Assembly: GCA_043757265.1 (NCBI GenBank)
Contig: JAYUQP010000091.1
Span: 1-64,000 of the forward strand
From: JANPLN01 sp043757265
GTDB lineage: Bacteria > Bdellovibrionota > Bdellovibrionia > Bdellovibrionales > JAGQZY01
Reading direction: 5' to 3'
Length of the DNA: 64,000 nt
Shown: positions 15,608 to 24,902 of the stretch, one piece after another
How the letters are laid out: each line of letters opens with the position of its first letter
How positions within the stretch are numbered: the stretch's first letter is position 1
Translations under genes and position numbers: made by a program
Notes under the pieces: model-generated
What the model saw: the letters and a program-made list of their open reading frames with translations, nothing else
Told to the model about the DNA's origin: nothing
The model's database searches: none

Positions 15608-17485
15608 TTAAAGTTCGATTTGTACGCCGAGCTCAACAACTTGTTGGCGGGGAATATTATAAAAAACGATGGCGCCTTCAGAGTTTTTCGACATAAACGA
15701 GAAAAGTTTTTCCCGCCAGATTGCCATGCCTCGGTTGTGCGTGGCGATGATCGTTTCTTTGCCAAGAAAAAACGAAGTGTCTTCGGGATCTAGAACAATC
15801 TGACTCTCACCAGACACATCGAAGATGTCTGTGATGTCGGGTTTCTCCATAAATCCGTAGCGCACCGACATGCGGTAGAAACCATCTTTTAATTCAGAAG
15901 CTTCAACGTGCGCATTTTTGCGAATGAACGGAACTTCTTCCACAAAAATAGTCAAAAAGATATTACGCTCATGCAGAACCTTATTGTGTTTTACGTTGTG
16001 TAGAAGAGCGAGAGGAATTCCCGATGGCTCCGCTGTCATAAACACCGCTGTTCCCGGAACGCGGGCCGGTGGTTTCGTGCGAATGTCTTTGAGGAATTGT
16101 TCAAACGGAATCGTATGTGATTTTAAGTATTCAAACAAAATAGCTTTGCCAGTTTTCCATGTCGTCATAACCATAAAGAGAACGGCTGCGAGAGCTAACG
16201 GAAACCATCCGCCTTGTTGAATTTTAATAAAATTGGATGCCAAAAACACAATATCCACAGCCATCATCAAAACAAAAACGATGTAGGTAACTGTGGCCGA
16301 CCAGCGCCACAATCGCCGAGCAACAATGCACGCGAGCATTGTTGTTATGATCATCGTCAGTGCCACAGCGATTCCATAGGCAGCAGCCAGCGCGCTTGAA
16401 GTTTGAAACGTGATGACAAGCCAAACCGTCATTCCTAAAAGTAACCAGTTGATGTGGGGCATATAAATTTGCCCCTTCGCGATGCTTGAGGTGTGTACGA
16501 TTCGAAGTCGTGGCAGATAACCCAAATGAACGGCCTGTTGAGAAATCGAATAGACTCCCGTGATTAAAGCTTGCGACGCAATGACCGCCGCCATCGTAGA
16601 TAAAATAACCATCGGGTACAAACCCCAGCTGGGTACCAAATAGAAAAAGGGATTCGCTTTAGCTTCAGGAGAGGTCAAAAGAAGCGCGCCTTGTCCAAGA
16701 TAGTTTAACAGCAAGCAGGGAAAGGCCACGTAGTACCAAGCTTTGCGTATGGCCGATGCGCCAAAATGCCCCATGTCTGCGTAAAGTGCTTCGGCCCCCG
16801 TGGTCGTTAAGAACACTGCGCCTAGGACGACAAGAACTTTACTCCCACCATTAAAACAAAAATCAATTCCGTAAATTGGATTAAAAGCCTCAAGAACGAC
16901 TGGAGCTTTCACGATAGCAAACAGTCCGAGAGCTCCGATCGTGGCAAACCAAAGCAGAATGATTGGACCAAAAACTGCACCAATTTTGGCGGTCCCATAA
17001 TGTTGGGCCCAAAAGAGGACGACTAATATGGTGATAGTGATTGGAACCACGAAAGGCTTAAACATGGGCGTGGCCACATTCAATCCTTCCACCGCGCCAA
17101 GAATTGTAACGGCAGGTGTGATGACTCCATCACCAAATAAAAGTGCCGCACCGAATAGCCCGAGCATTAACATCAAACTTCGTTTTGTGGAGTCAACCGG
17201 TCGGAGAGAAGAAATCAAAGCGGTCAGGGCGAGAACTCCGCCTTCACCTTTATTGTCGGCGCGCAAAACAAACATCAAATACTTGAGTGAAACAATAAGA
17301 ATTAGAGACCAAATCATAAGAGAGAGAACACCCAATACATTTGCTGCATCGGTCGTCATACCGTCGGCATGATTGAATGCTTCGCGCATTGCATAGAGCG
17401 GGCTTGTACCGATGTCTCCGAACACAACACCAAGAGCCCCGAGAATAACTGTAGATTCGCCAACAGAGGCTTTTTCTCTTCTCAT
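15608..17485 (-). CDS. kup: Kup-family potassium uptake transporter
   Basis: 625 residues from ATG 17485; a TTG at 17524 would add 13 residues with no support. The segment GVVFGDIGTSPLYA near residues 20-33 is the Kup hallmark, followed by about 12 membrane helices and a cytoplasmic C-terminal domain of about 170 residues ending VVELGVQIEL. Kup imports K+ with protons in the inner membrane. No regulator is adjacent. The 200 bases between its stop and the inverted repeat hold no recognisable gene. Confidence 0.93.
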   Translation of the reverse strand: MRREKASVGESTVILGALGVVFGDIGTSPLYAMREAFNHADGMTTDAANVLGVLSLMIWSLILIVSLKYLMFVLRADNKGEGGVLALTALISSLRPVDSTKRSLMLMLGLFGAALLFGDGVITPAVTILGAVEGLNVATPMFKPFVVPITITILVVLFWAQHYGTAKIGAVFGPIILLWFATIGALGLFAIVKAPVVLEAFNPIYGIDFCFNGGSKVLVVLGAVFLTTTGAEALYADMGHFGASAIRKAWYYVAFPCLLLNYLGQGALLLTSPEAKANPFFYLVPSWGLYPMVILSTMAAVIASQALITGVYSISQQAVHLGYLPRLRIVHTSSIAKGQIYMPHINWLLLGMTVWLVITFQTSSALAAAYGIAVALTMIITTMLACIVARRLWRWSATVTYIVFVLMMAVDIVFLASNFIKIQQGGWFPLALAAVLFMVMTTWKTGKAILFEYLKSHTIPFEQFLKDIRTKPPARVPGTAVFMTAEPSGIPLALLHNVKHNKVLHERNIFLTIFVEEVPFIRKNAHVEASELKDGFYRMSVRYGFMEKPDITDIFDVSGESQIVLDPEDTSFFLGKETIIATHNRGMAIWREKLFSFMSKNSEGAIVFYNIPRQQVVELGVQIEL

Positions 17486-17586
17486 GAAGGAAACGAAGAT
17501 GCTCCGATCCCCGGAAATAGTCAATCCAGTTCCGTTAAAACCCAGGGGCAGCTGTTGGTACGTAAGTTGCTAATAAGACTTACAAA

Positions 17587-18189
17587 ATGGAAATCTTAAA
17601 AAGTTGGCTGAGAGTCTGTGCAATGTGTTCAAGCGGTTGGGGACAAAGTGATCTCTTTTGTGAGAGTTGTTGGAAGATATTGCAACTTGAGGAGCAGCAC
17701 CGCAGGGGATTTTTCGTCACCGCTGATTTTCCAGTGTCTACGCTGTGGAATTGGAAAGTTTCGACAAAAACAGTTGAGTGTTTAATACGAGCACAAAAAT
17801 CAATAACGATTGAGAGCGCTAGAGCCAGAATCATTCGGCGATATTTGACTTACATTCTTGGAGAAGCGCCCACCAAAATTGTCTACGTGATTCCCAAAAA
17901 TAAATGCCGCGACCATGCGTCTGAGGGGGCGCGCGTGTTAGCAAAACACTTAGGTGTGCCGGTCATTGCTTTGCAAATCGAACCTCGGGAGCACTATAAA
18001 ACTAAAACTCGTCGGGAGCGGGCACTCATCGTTGATTTCGAAACTCAGTATAAGCCACGAAAGAGCGAAAGAGTTTGGTTCTACGATGACGTTATAACAA
18101 CGGGGTGCACCGCCAAAGCTGTCTGGGCGGCTTTGGGTAAACCCCATCGCTTTCAAGCTGTTGCCCTGGTTTATCGGGAAAAGCAATAA
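17587..18189 (+). CDS. ComF-family phosphoribosyltransferase-like protein
   Basis: 200 residues. Four N-terminal cysteines (11, 14, 25, 28) form a likely zinc site, and the C-terminal part contains VWFYDDVITTGCTAKAVW, the PRPP-binding loop of type I phosphoribosyltransferases. This two-part layout is that of ComF, needed for DNA uptake in transformable bacteria, although many carriers are not known to be competent. The middle section is short and divergent. It is divergently oriented from kup and followed by a lolA-like gene 108 bases on. Confidence 0.78.
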   Translation: MEILKSWLRVCAMCSSGWGQSDLFCESCWKILQLEEQHRRGFFVTADFPVSTLWNWKVSTKTVECLIRAQKSITIESARARIIRRYLTYILGEAPTKIVYVIPKNKCRDHASEGARVLAKHLGVPVIALQIEPREHYKTKTRRERALIVDFETQYKPRKSERVWFYDDVITTGCTAKAVWAALGKPHRFQAVALVYREKQ

Positions 18190-18297
18190 ATCCTGCCGCC
18201 GCATAACTCATCGTCCATGAGTCCTGACCAGCTTAAAAGTTTTTCATTCCAGCCTGTAAAAATTGTGATTTTTTGAAGAATTTGCTAAGTCTTAGGT

Positions 18298-18969
18298 ATG
18301 AAAAAAGTCAGTCTGGCATTTTCTCTATTTTTGTTCTCGATTGCAGGTAAAGCCACGCAGCGTGCTGACCAGGTCGAACTATTAAAGACGGTGGATGCCA
18401 AGTATATTGCCGCAAAAACTGTCGCAATGTCGGTTAACAAAACAGACAAACTGAATGCTTTGGATCAGGTGAAAAATGCAGAAGGAACCTTGCAGATGAA
18501 AAAGGGAAAGCTGCGCATGGAGCTTACGTCGACCGAAGCTGACAAGGAAAAGTCGCTGGTTGTTGTTGATGGAAAAAATTTGTGGCTCGTAAGTCCCCCA
18601 TTGAAGGATACGAAGAACTCAAAGACGCAGGTTGCAAAGACAAAGCTCGCAAATAAAAAGGCTAAATCCCATATGATGTTGCAGATTTTAACCGACGGCG
18701 GTGTGTTTCGCTTTTTTGAAGTGAGCAAATCGGTAGAGCAAGACGACATGGTGGTGTATTTTTTGAAACCGACAAAAGCTATTCAAGAAGTTCAAAAAGC
18801 GCAAGTACTGGTCGACAAAACAAAAAACGTGATTGCTCAATTCAAATACTGGGATGCCATGGAAAACGAAACGACTTATCAGTTCACTGGCGTTGAGTTT
18901 GATAAACCTATTAAGGACACTGTATTTAGTTACCTTCCCCCCAAAGACGCTCAAGTGAGCGAGTTCTAG
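18298..18969 (+). CDS. lolA: LolA-like outer-membrane lipoprotein carrier
   Basis: 223 residues with a signal peptide (cleavage near residue 19, AGKA). The body is a beta-rich fold with repeats such as GTLQMKKGKLRMEL, VVVDGKNLWLVSPP and VYFLKPTK, typical of LolA, the periplasmic chaperone that carries lipoproteins from LolCDE to the outer membrane. The next gene, rimO, starts 8 bases after its stop, so the two may share a transcript. A related DUF (outer-membrane lipoprotein-sorting protein) is the alternative. Confidence 0.78.
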   Translation: MKKVSLAFSLFLFSIAGKATQRADQVELLKTVDAKYIAAKTVAMSVNKTDKLNALDQVKNAEGTLQMKKGKLRMELTSTEADKEKSLVVVDGKNLWLVSPPLKDTKNSKTQVAKTKLANKKAKSHMMLQILTDGGVFRFFEVSKSVEQDDMVVYFLKPTKAIQEVQKAQVLVDKTKNVIAQFKYWDAMENETTYQFTGVEFDKPIKDTVFSYLPPKDAQVSEF

Positions 18970-18976
18970 GATCAGA

Positions 18977-20374
18977 ATGAAAAAAACAGTTCATATGATA
19001 AGTCTTGGATGCCCAAAAAATCTCGTCGATAGCGAAATAATGTTGGGCTCACTTTTTAAAGATGGTTACGAAATCACACAAGACGAAAGCGAAGCGGAAA
19101 CGATTATTGTAAATACCTGTAGTTTCATCGATGAATCAAAACAAGAATCTATTCAAAAAATCTTAGATGCTTCAGAATACAAAGAGACAGGGAAGTTGAA
19201 AAACCTTGTAGTCACTGGATGTTTGCCACAACGTTATAAAGAGGATCTCGTAAAAGAGTTGCCCGAAGTGGATATCTTCGTGGGATCAGGTGAGTTTCAA
19301 AAAATCAGCCAAATTTTAAAAGCTAAAGAAGAAGGTACGGCTCTTAAAGAGTACTTCCACTTGCCAACGTTTCTACAAGAGGAGACGACCCCGCGGGTCA
19401 ATTCGGAGCCTTTTTACCGAGCGTACATTAAAATTTCCGAAGGATGTTTAAAGCGCTGTTCTTTTTGTGCCATCCCAAAAATTCGTGGGAATCTTCAATC
19501 GCGGAGAGTGGACGCCATAGTCAACGAAGCCAAATTGCTCGTTGCCGGCGGGGTGCGTGAGGTCAATATTATCTCCCATGATTTTACTGATTACGGCTGG
19601 GATCTTCGTCGCCTAAATCCGCAAGCCAAGGATTCTCCCTATGAGCTTCTGAAAGCACTGTCGGACGTAAAGGGATTAGATTGGATTCGATTGTTGTATC
19701 TGTATCCAGATGGACTCGAAGAAGACGTGCTGATGTTGATGCGAGAAAGAAAAAATCTTGTAAAGTATTTTGATATGCCACTTCAGCACATCAATAATAA
19801 AATGTTAAAGGTAATGAATCGCAAAATGACTCGCGTTGAGATTGAAAAAACCTTAAATAATATTCGTCGAATTATGCCAGAAGCGGTCATCCGAACTCAA
19901 TTTATCGTCGGATTTCCGGGTGAGGGCGAAGAGGAGTTTGCCGAGCTATTGTCATTTGTTGAAGAGCAAAAATTTGATCGCGTTGGGTGTTTTAAATACT
20001 CGCCGCAAGACGGAACAGCTGGCGGTAAAATGGAAGATCAGATTGACGAAGAGATTAAAGAACAGCGATTTCACCGGCTGATGAAACTGCAACAAAAAAT
20101 GAGCAAAAAAATCCATAAACGATTTATTGGTCAAACTTTCCCAGTGATCATCGACGGTTTGAGTGAAGAGTCTGAACTTTTGCTTCAGGGACGCACTCCG
20201 CAGCAAGCTCCGGGCATTGATGGTGTCGTGTTAATCAACGAAGGCGATGCCAAGGTTGGAGACATCGTGAATGTCAAAATCACTGCCAGTCACGACTACG
20301 ATTTAGTGGGCCACATTATTAGTCCAACAACAGAATGGGCCGTCGGCCCACAATCTGGACAGCTTTTACAATAA
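18977..20374 (+). CDS. rimO: Ribosomal protein S12 methylthiotransferase RimO
   Basis: 465 residues. An N-terminal MTTase domain with SLGCPKNLVDSE (Cys12) and NTCSFIDESKQES, the central radical-SAM motif CLKRCSFC (CX3CX2C) near residue 160, and a C-terminal TRAM domain. NLVDSE and the CAIPKIRG run distinguish RimO from MiaB. It adds a methylthio group to the conserved Asp of S12. The last 56 bases overlap the 3' end of the convergent DUF2878 gene. Confidence 0.95.
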   Translation: MKKTVHMISLGCPKNLVDSEIMLGSLFKDGYEITQDESEAETIIVNTCSFIDESKQESIQKILDASEYKETGKLKNLVVTGCLPQRYKEDLVKELPEVDIFVGSGEFQKISQILKAKEEGTALKEYFHLPTFLQEETTPRVNSEPFYRAYIKISEGCLKRCSFCAIPKIRGNLQSRRVDAIVNEAKLLVAGGVREVNIISHDFTDYGWDLRRLNPQAKDSPYELLKALSDVKGLDWIRLLYLYPDGLEEDVLMLMRERKNLVKYFDMPLQHINNKMLKVMNRKMTRVEIEKTLNNIRRIMPEAVIRTQFIVGFPGEGEEEFAELLSFVEEQKFDRVGCFKYSPQDGTAGGKMEDQIDEEIKEQRFHRLMKLQQKMSKKIHKRFIGQTFPVIIDGLSEESELLLQGRTPQQAPGIDGVVLINEGDAKVGDIVNVKITASHDYDLVGHIISPTTEWAVGPQSGQLLQ

Positions 20375-20846
20375 AGAAATATTGAAAAGCCCAAATCAGA
20401 CAGTAAAGAGATAGATAAATTCCAAGTGGGCGCTGAAAAGCTATAAGGCCCGCCCATTCACCAAAGTAGTATCCAACGGCACCAGATACCCCGATTAACA
20501 AGTGAAACCACAAAGGCTTACTTGCGTAGCGATCCAGAAATTCTATAAACAGGAGCGAAAAAACCGGCCAAAATGAAAGTAACCATAGCGGTGGAAAAAA
20601 TGAATTGTGGTTTGGAAATTCGTAAAACCCAAGATGTTGGTTGAGCCATTCAAAAACAAATCCTAGAAAAACCACAGTAAAAACTTTTGCTAAGGCGAGC
20701 CGCCGTTTTTTCTGTACCGAAACGTTTATAGTCACAAGACCAACTCCGCAAAGCCAAGGAATCAGCCACGAAATATTCTGCGAGGCCGCCCAAAGGCAGA
20801 TGGCCCAGCCAATTTTAAATGAGATCACATTAAGTGTTTTATTCAT
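20319..20846 (-). CDS. DUF2878 family membrane protein
   Basis: 175 residues with about five to six membrane helices. Repeated Trp/Phe-rich segments (NHNSFFPPLWLLSFWPVFSL, EWLNQHLGFYEFP) resemble the DUF2878 family of inner-membrane proteins of unknown role. It overlaps the end of rimO by 56 bases in the opposite direction, so its last 18 residues are read antisense to rimO. Its ATG directly abuts the hpt stop, indicating cotranscription with hpt. Confidence 0.72.
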   Translation of the reverse strand: MNKTLNVISFKIGWAICLWAASQNISWLIPWLCGVGLVTINVSVQKKRRLALAKVFTVVFLGFVFEWLNQHLGFYEFPNHNSFFPPLWLLSFWPVFSLLFIEFLDRYASKPLWFHLLIGVSGAVGYYFGEWAGLIAFQRPLGIYLSLYCLIWAFQYFFIVKAVQIVGRRPILLLD

Positions 20847-21365
20847 TTACATCTTGTAGGAATAAATATCGGTATAGTTTCGTCCAAGTTCATCTGAATC
20901 CATCCCGTAGCCAACAACATAGCGGTCATCGATAGTAAGACCGATGTAGTCTGGTTTCAGCGGAATTTCTCGCCGGGCGGGTTTATCGAGTAACGTGAGA
21001 ATTTTAAGTGAAGCTGGATTCGAAGCCATCAGTCGACTTTTTAAAAAATTAAGCGTTCGACCGTTGTCGATAATTTCCTCAACAATGATTACGTTTTTGC
21101 CCTGAATGTTTGTGCTTATATCTTTAAGAATTTTTAATGAGCCGCCTTTTTCAGACGAAGTAAGGTAAACAAAATCCACTTTTTGTTGCAAAGAAATCTG
21201 ACGCATGAGATCCGCAACAAAAAAGACCGAGCCTTTAAGGGGGCAAATAAAGATAATCTCGCGACCGTGGTAATCGATTTCCAATTCCTTGGCCAGTCGA
21301 TGCACCAGCTCGGCGATTTTCTTTTGCGAAATAAATGGTGTCATATTTTCTTTAAGTTGTGACAT
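20847..21365 (-). CDS. hpt: Hypoxanthine phosphoribosyltransferase
   Basis: About 172 residues if begun at ATG 21365; ATGs at 21380 and 21344 are also possible. Motifs are FICPLKGSVFFVADLM, the PRPP loop VIIVEEIIDNGRTLNF, and the C-terminal YVVGYGMDSDELGRN, all typical of purine-salvage HPRT. The enzyme makes IMP/GMP from hypoxanthine/guanine, useful to a predator living on prey nucleotides. The start overlaps the end of the TPR gene, so they are coupled. Confidence 0.92.
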   Translation of the reverse strand: MSQLKENMTPFISQKKIAELVHRLAKELEIDYHGREIIFICPLKGSVFFVADLMRQISLQQKVDFVYLTSSEKGGSLKILKDISTNIQGKNVIIVEEIIDNGRTLNFLKSRLMASNPASLKILTLLDKPARREIPLKPDYIGLTIDDRYVVGYGMDSDELGRNYTDIYSYKM

Positions 21366-21891
21366 ATAACCCCGAATCATTAATTGAAGAGAGTGAAAGA
21401 TACTTGTCGATTTTGCTTTGCAATTCTTCGCTCTGCGGTTGATGTTTTAAGGCTTTTTGGTATTCGACAACAGCATCCTGCATTAGATTGCTCGAGGCGT
21501 AAAGATCGCCCAATTCCAAATGTTTTTGAGCCAGCTTTTGCAAAAGGAAAGCATCTTTTCCAAGCTTTTGCTTTTGTTTCATTATTGAGTAAGCGTCCTC
21601 AAAAACTTTTTTCGCCTCGTCATAGCGCCCAAGATCATTTAGGATAATCGAGAGCCCAACACTCGAATCGGTAAATTCCGGATCTATTTCGAGAGAGTTT
21701 TTAAATAACTGAATAGCTTTTTTAAGCTGCCCTTTATCAAAAGCAATGGATGCGAGCATGTAAGGAACATCGGGTTTTTGATTTGGTTCATTTTGGAGCT
21801 GTAGTAAAAGGGGCTCGGCCAATTTATAATGACCCTTATTAAAATGATCCTTTGCTGTATCTAACAGAATTCTGAGATCATCCTGATACAC
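21352..21891 (-). CDS. TPR-repeat protein downstream of bamD
   Basis: 179 residues from GTG 21891. This start is chosen because AAAGGAG lies 8 bases upstream, inside the end of bamD, and because longer starts would lie deep within bamD. Four TPR-like helical pairs are visible (for example DKGQLKKAIQLFKNSLEIDP and LGRYDEAKKVFEDAY). There is no signal peptide, so it is probably cytoplasmic. Partner and role are unknown; the gene sits between bamD and hpt. Confidence 0.78.
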   Translation of the reverse strand: MYQDDLRILLDTAKDHFNKGHYKLAEPLLLQLQNEPNQKPDVPYMLASIAFDKGQLKKAIQLFKNSLEIDPEFTDSSVGLSIILNDLGRYDEAKKVFEDAYSIMKQKQKLGKDAFLLQKLAQKHLELGDLYASSNLMQDAVVEYQKALKHQPQSEELQSKIDKYLSLSSINDSGLYVTT

Positions 21892-22627
21892 CGGAGAACT
21901 CCTTTTTTGCCGTCGACGCTTCGGAAGACTGTGGGTGTTCCGAAAGTAGTTTTTGAACGTGAGCTGCAGCGCGATCGGGAAGTTTTGCGGAGCGAGCAGA
22001 GAGCGCTGCCCGCAATAAACCATAAGGAACTTTTTGATTTTGCGGAAAAGACTGCAAAAACAATTCGTATCTGGTGAGTGCCCCTAGAAATTTTTCCTGC
22101 TTGAAATAAAAATCACCGATGTAGAGCTCTTTGTCGGCGAGCATCTGGATGAGCTTAAAGCGCTTTTCTTTGGCATCGGCCGCATGTTTTGATTGTGGAT
22201 AAAGCGCTGTAATTTCTTCGTAGTAATTTATGGCCTGGGAAGCAGGAGTGAGATCGCGATCCACCGTTGATGGCAGATCCTCACGCAAACTTTCGGCGGC
22301 GTAATAAGTAACGTAATCCATCATTGCATGTTTAGGGTGCAGTTCCTTAAAAATTTTGTAGGCACTATACGCCTCAAGGTAATCTTCTTTTTTGAAGTGG
22401 CAGTCGGCCACCCGTAACTCTGCTTCCACTGCCAATTTGCTGTAGGGATGTTTGTTAGAAAGAGTTTTATATTGATTAATGGCTTCTTCGTAGCGCTCCT
22501 GTTTTTGGTAAAAATCGCCGAGCTTAAAAAGTCCTTCAGGGCTGTTTAAATTTACTTTGGGCTCCGTTACGCAGGAAACGATTAGCAAAGGGCAAAAAAG
22601 AAAAATTAAAAAACCAAGGCACTTCAT
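21878..22627 (-). CDS. bamD: BamD-like outer-membrane assembly lipoprotein
   Basis: 249 residues from ATG 22627. A lipoprotein signal (LLIVSC, mature Cys near 19) precedes five TPRs, with QERYEEAINQYKTLSNKHPY and HFKKEDYLEAYSAYKIFK matching YfiO/BamD. BamD is the essential TPR lipoprotein of the beta-barrel assembly machine at the inner face of the outer membrane. An upstream TTG at 22663 is not supported. It is coupled to the following TPR gene by a 14-base overlap. Confidence 0.85.
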   Translation of the reverse strand: MKCLGFLIFLFCPLLIVSCVTEPKVNLNSPEGLFKLGDFYQKQERYEEAINQYKTLSNKHPYSKLAVEAELRVADCHFKKEDYLEAYSAYKIFKELHPKHAMMDYVTYYAAESLREDLPSTVDRDLTPASQAINYYEEITALYPQSKHAADAKEKRFKLIQMLADKELYIGDFYFKQEKFLGALTRYELFLQSFPQNQKVPYGLLRAALSARSAKLPDRAAAHVQKLLSEHPQSSEASTAKKEFSGVSG

Positions 22628-22710
22628 GGATGTGAGTGTAGAAAGCCTGGAGCGGAAAGTCAAAAAACAATTGCGTCACGGCTCTGTGCCGTTGAGGTAG
22701 GGAAAGCGCT

Positions 22711-23484
22711 CTACTGTGAAGAAGCAGATGCCAAAAGGCCGGCTCCGGAATGAACAAAAACAGCAGTTTTTTTCACCCACCCGATGGCTGTTGAACCTTT
22801 TTGAATTTGGTACCATTCTCCGTTTTGGCGGTGGATTACAACCTCGTCGCCTTCCTTGAAGTCAAACAGAGCTGGAGATTCTGAGTTTGGCGACGAATGA
22901 ATTGCCACACCCTCCATCACGGTTGCCATTGTGTGCCAATGAAGAATGCTCACATGTAGAGCTACAACTATTACAAGGCCGGCAGAAGACACTATTGCCA
23001 AAATCATTGGCCATAGCGGGGGCCGCGCCGATTCTAATTTTGTGGCCCGTTGCCTTTTTACGCCAAAAACAACACTGAGTATGATGAAAGCGAGCAAAAT
23101 TCCCAGAAGCCACGGCAGAGAAACATAGCGCGGTCCTTTTTGCCACCACGGAACCGGAATGATTGCAGGAATTTTCTGTTTTTCGAGCTGATTAATTCCA
23201 GAAATAGCCGGCACAAACCCAGGCTGGAGATATACCGCTTTGCGCCAGTAGCCTACAGCGCGCCCTGGATGTTGGTCCGAATATTCAATGAGGCCCACGT
23301 TGTATAGCAACACGGGGTCGTCCGGCGATTTTTGTAAAAGCTGCAGAAAAGCCTCACGACTTTTAGCAAGATCACTTTGCTTGAAACTCTCTAGAGCTTG
23401 GGTGAAAACAGAGTCAACAGAGTCGTCGGGAAATGCTGACGACATCCAGAATGTCAGTGATACTAATAGGCAAAGTGGTAACAT
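22711..23484 (-). CDS. BatE-like TPR/SH3 membrane protein
   Basis: 257 residues from ATG 23484. A signal peptide (to about residue 20) is followed by two TPRs (about 20-90), two membrane helices (about 112-135 and 155-178), and a C-terminal bacterial SH3 domain with GDEVVIHRQNGEWYQIQ and GWVKK. This order is that of BatE in Bacteroides-aerotolerance (Bat) gene sets. BatA, BatB, BatC and BatD are not adjacent here, so it may act alone. The 37-base gap to the divergent aminotransferase gene must hold both control regions. Confidence 0.72.
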   Translation of the reverse strand: MLPLCLLVSLTFWMSSAFPDDSVDSVFTQALESFKQSDLAKSREAFLQLLQKSPDDPVLLYNVGLIEYSDQHPGRAVGYWRKAVYLQPGFVPAISGINQLEKQKIPAIIPVPWWQKGPRYVSLPWLLGILLAFIILSVVFGVKRQRATKLESARPPLWPMILAIVSSAGLVIVVALHVSILHWHTMATVMEGVAIHSSPNSESPALFDFKEGDEVVIHRQNGEWYQIQKGSTAIGWVKKTAVFVHSGAGLLASASSQ

Positions 23485-23521
23485 AGAAAGTGATTTTAAT
23501 TGAGCTATCGTAGGAGCGCAA

Positions 23522-24889
23522 GTGCTACATAAAATGAAAAACAAAATTAATCTTGATGCAGAAATTCAAGAGCTCGTGCAGAAAGTTGTCCAGGAAACTG
23601 AATCTTTGAATGATGTTCGTGAGTCGCAGGAAGACTTGACCGAGGAGTATAAAAAACTGCTCGACGAAATTGGGAAATATCGTGGGCGACCGCTTTATTG
23701 GCCTTATATCAGTGGCGGGTTTGGTAACGGTCCGTATGTTCAGTGTCAGGACGGAAGCGTTAAATTAGATCTCATCAACGGAATCGGTGTGCATATTTTA
23801 GGGCATTCGCATCCCCGAGTTTTAGCTGCGGGTGTGTATGGAGCTCTTCAGGATACTGTGAATCAGGGCCACCTTCAGCCTGGCGACGAATATGTGGAAA
23901 TGAGTCGTAAGCTTATCGGGATGGCAAAAAACAGTCGCTTAAAACACGTTTGGTTATCGACCTGCGGAACAATGGCCAATGAGAATGCGCTTAAAATGGC
24001 GCGGCAAAAAAACTCTCCGGCAAAATATGTACTTTCCATGGAAAACGCGTTTGCGGGACGTTCTACGATGATGGCCGAAATCACTGACAATACAGATTAC
24101 AAACAAGGCCTTCCTTCGTACAACGAAGTATTGCGCATTCCTTTTTACGACAAAGCAAACCCGCACAGCCGGGAAATTTCGCTCAGCGCTCTTCGCGAAC
24201 ATATTGCAAAATATCCAAACCAGATTGCCATGTTTTGCTTCGAACCGATGCTGGGAGAAGGTGGTTATCGTTCAGCACCGCTTGATTTTTTCATTCCACT
24301 TTTGGAAGAGTGCAGAAAAAATAAAATAGCGATCTGGGCAGATGAGGTACAAACTTTTTTGCGCACGGGTGAAGCTTTTGCTTTTCAGACAATGGGGTTT
24401 GGTGAATATGTCGACTTGTGTACAATTGCCAAGACCGTTCAGGTAGCAGCCACACTTTACACCGAAGAGTACAACCCGAAACCTGGCCTGATTGCTGGAA
24501 CTTTTGCAGGCTCAACATCAGCACTTAAAGCGGGAATCGCGATTCTCGACGAAATGAGCGAAGGATATTTTGGCCCCCACGGCAAGATTGAAAAAATTCA
24601 TAAAAAATTCGTTCAAGAGTTTAAAAAAAGCATCGACGGCGCCTGCCACGGTTTGCTCGAGGATCCCGATGGGATGGGGCTGATGATTGCGGTGACCCCG
24701 TTTTCTGGAGATAAAGACAAAGTAAATCAATTGATCAAAGTTTTATTTAAAAATGGTTTGATGTGCTACACATGTGGCAAAAAACCATTGCGTTTGCGTT
24801 TCTTGGTTCCGGCAATCATTCAAGACAAGGACATCGAAAAAGCCGTAAAAATTATTGAACACTCAATACTCGAAATCGCAAAAGCTTAA
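23522..24889 (+). CDS. astC: Class III PLP-dependent aminotransferase (AstC/ArgD-like)
   Basis: 455 residues from GTG 23522, which has GGAG 5 bases upstream; ATG 23534 is an alternative. Motifs: WADEVQTFLRTGEAFAFQ (PLP-binding Asp), LCTIAKTVQVAATL with the likely Schiff-base Lys, and GTFAGSTSALKAG. The fold is that of acetyl- or succinylornithine aminotransferase. The two genes downstream are AstA- and AstD-like, which points to succinylornithine as the substrate. A lysine/ornithine aminotransferase remains possible. Confidence 0.8.
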   Translation: MLHKMKNKINLDAEIQELVQKVVQETESLNDVRESQEDLTEEYKKLLDEIGKYRGRPLYWPYISGGFGNGPYVQCQDGSVKLDLINGIGVHILGHSHPRVLAAGVYGALQDTVNQGHLQPGDEYVEMSRKLIGMAKNSRLKHVWLSTCGTMANENALKMARQKNSPAKYVLSMENAFAGRSTMMAEITDNTDYKQGLPSYNEVLRIPFYDKANPHSREISLSALREHIAKYPNQIAMFCFEPMLGEGGYRSAPLDFFIPLLEECRKNKIAIWADEVQTFLRTGEAFAFQTMGFGEYVDLCTIAKTVQVAATLYTEEYNPKPGLIAGTFAGSTSALKAGIAILDEMSEGYFGPHGKIEKIHKKFVQEFKKSIDGACHGLLEDPDGMGLMIAVTPFSGDKDKVNQLIKVLFKNGLMCYTCGKKPLRLRFLVPAIIQDKDIEKAVKIIEHSILEIAKA

Positions 24890-24902
24890 AGACGGAGAAC
24901 GC

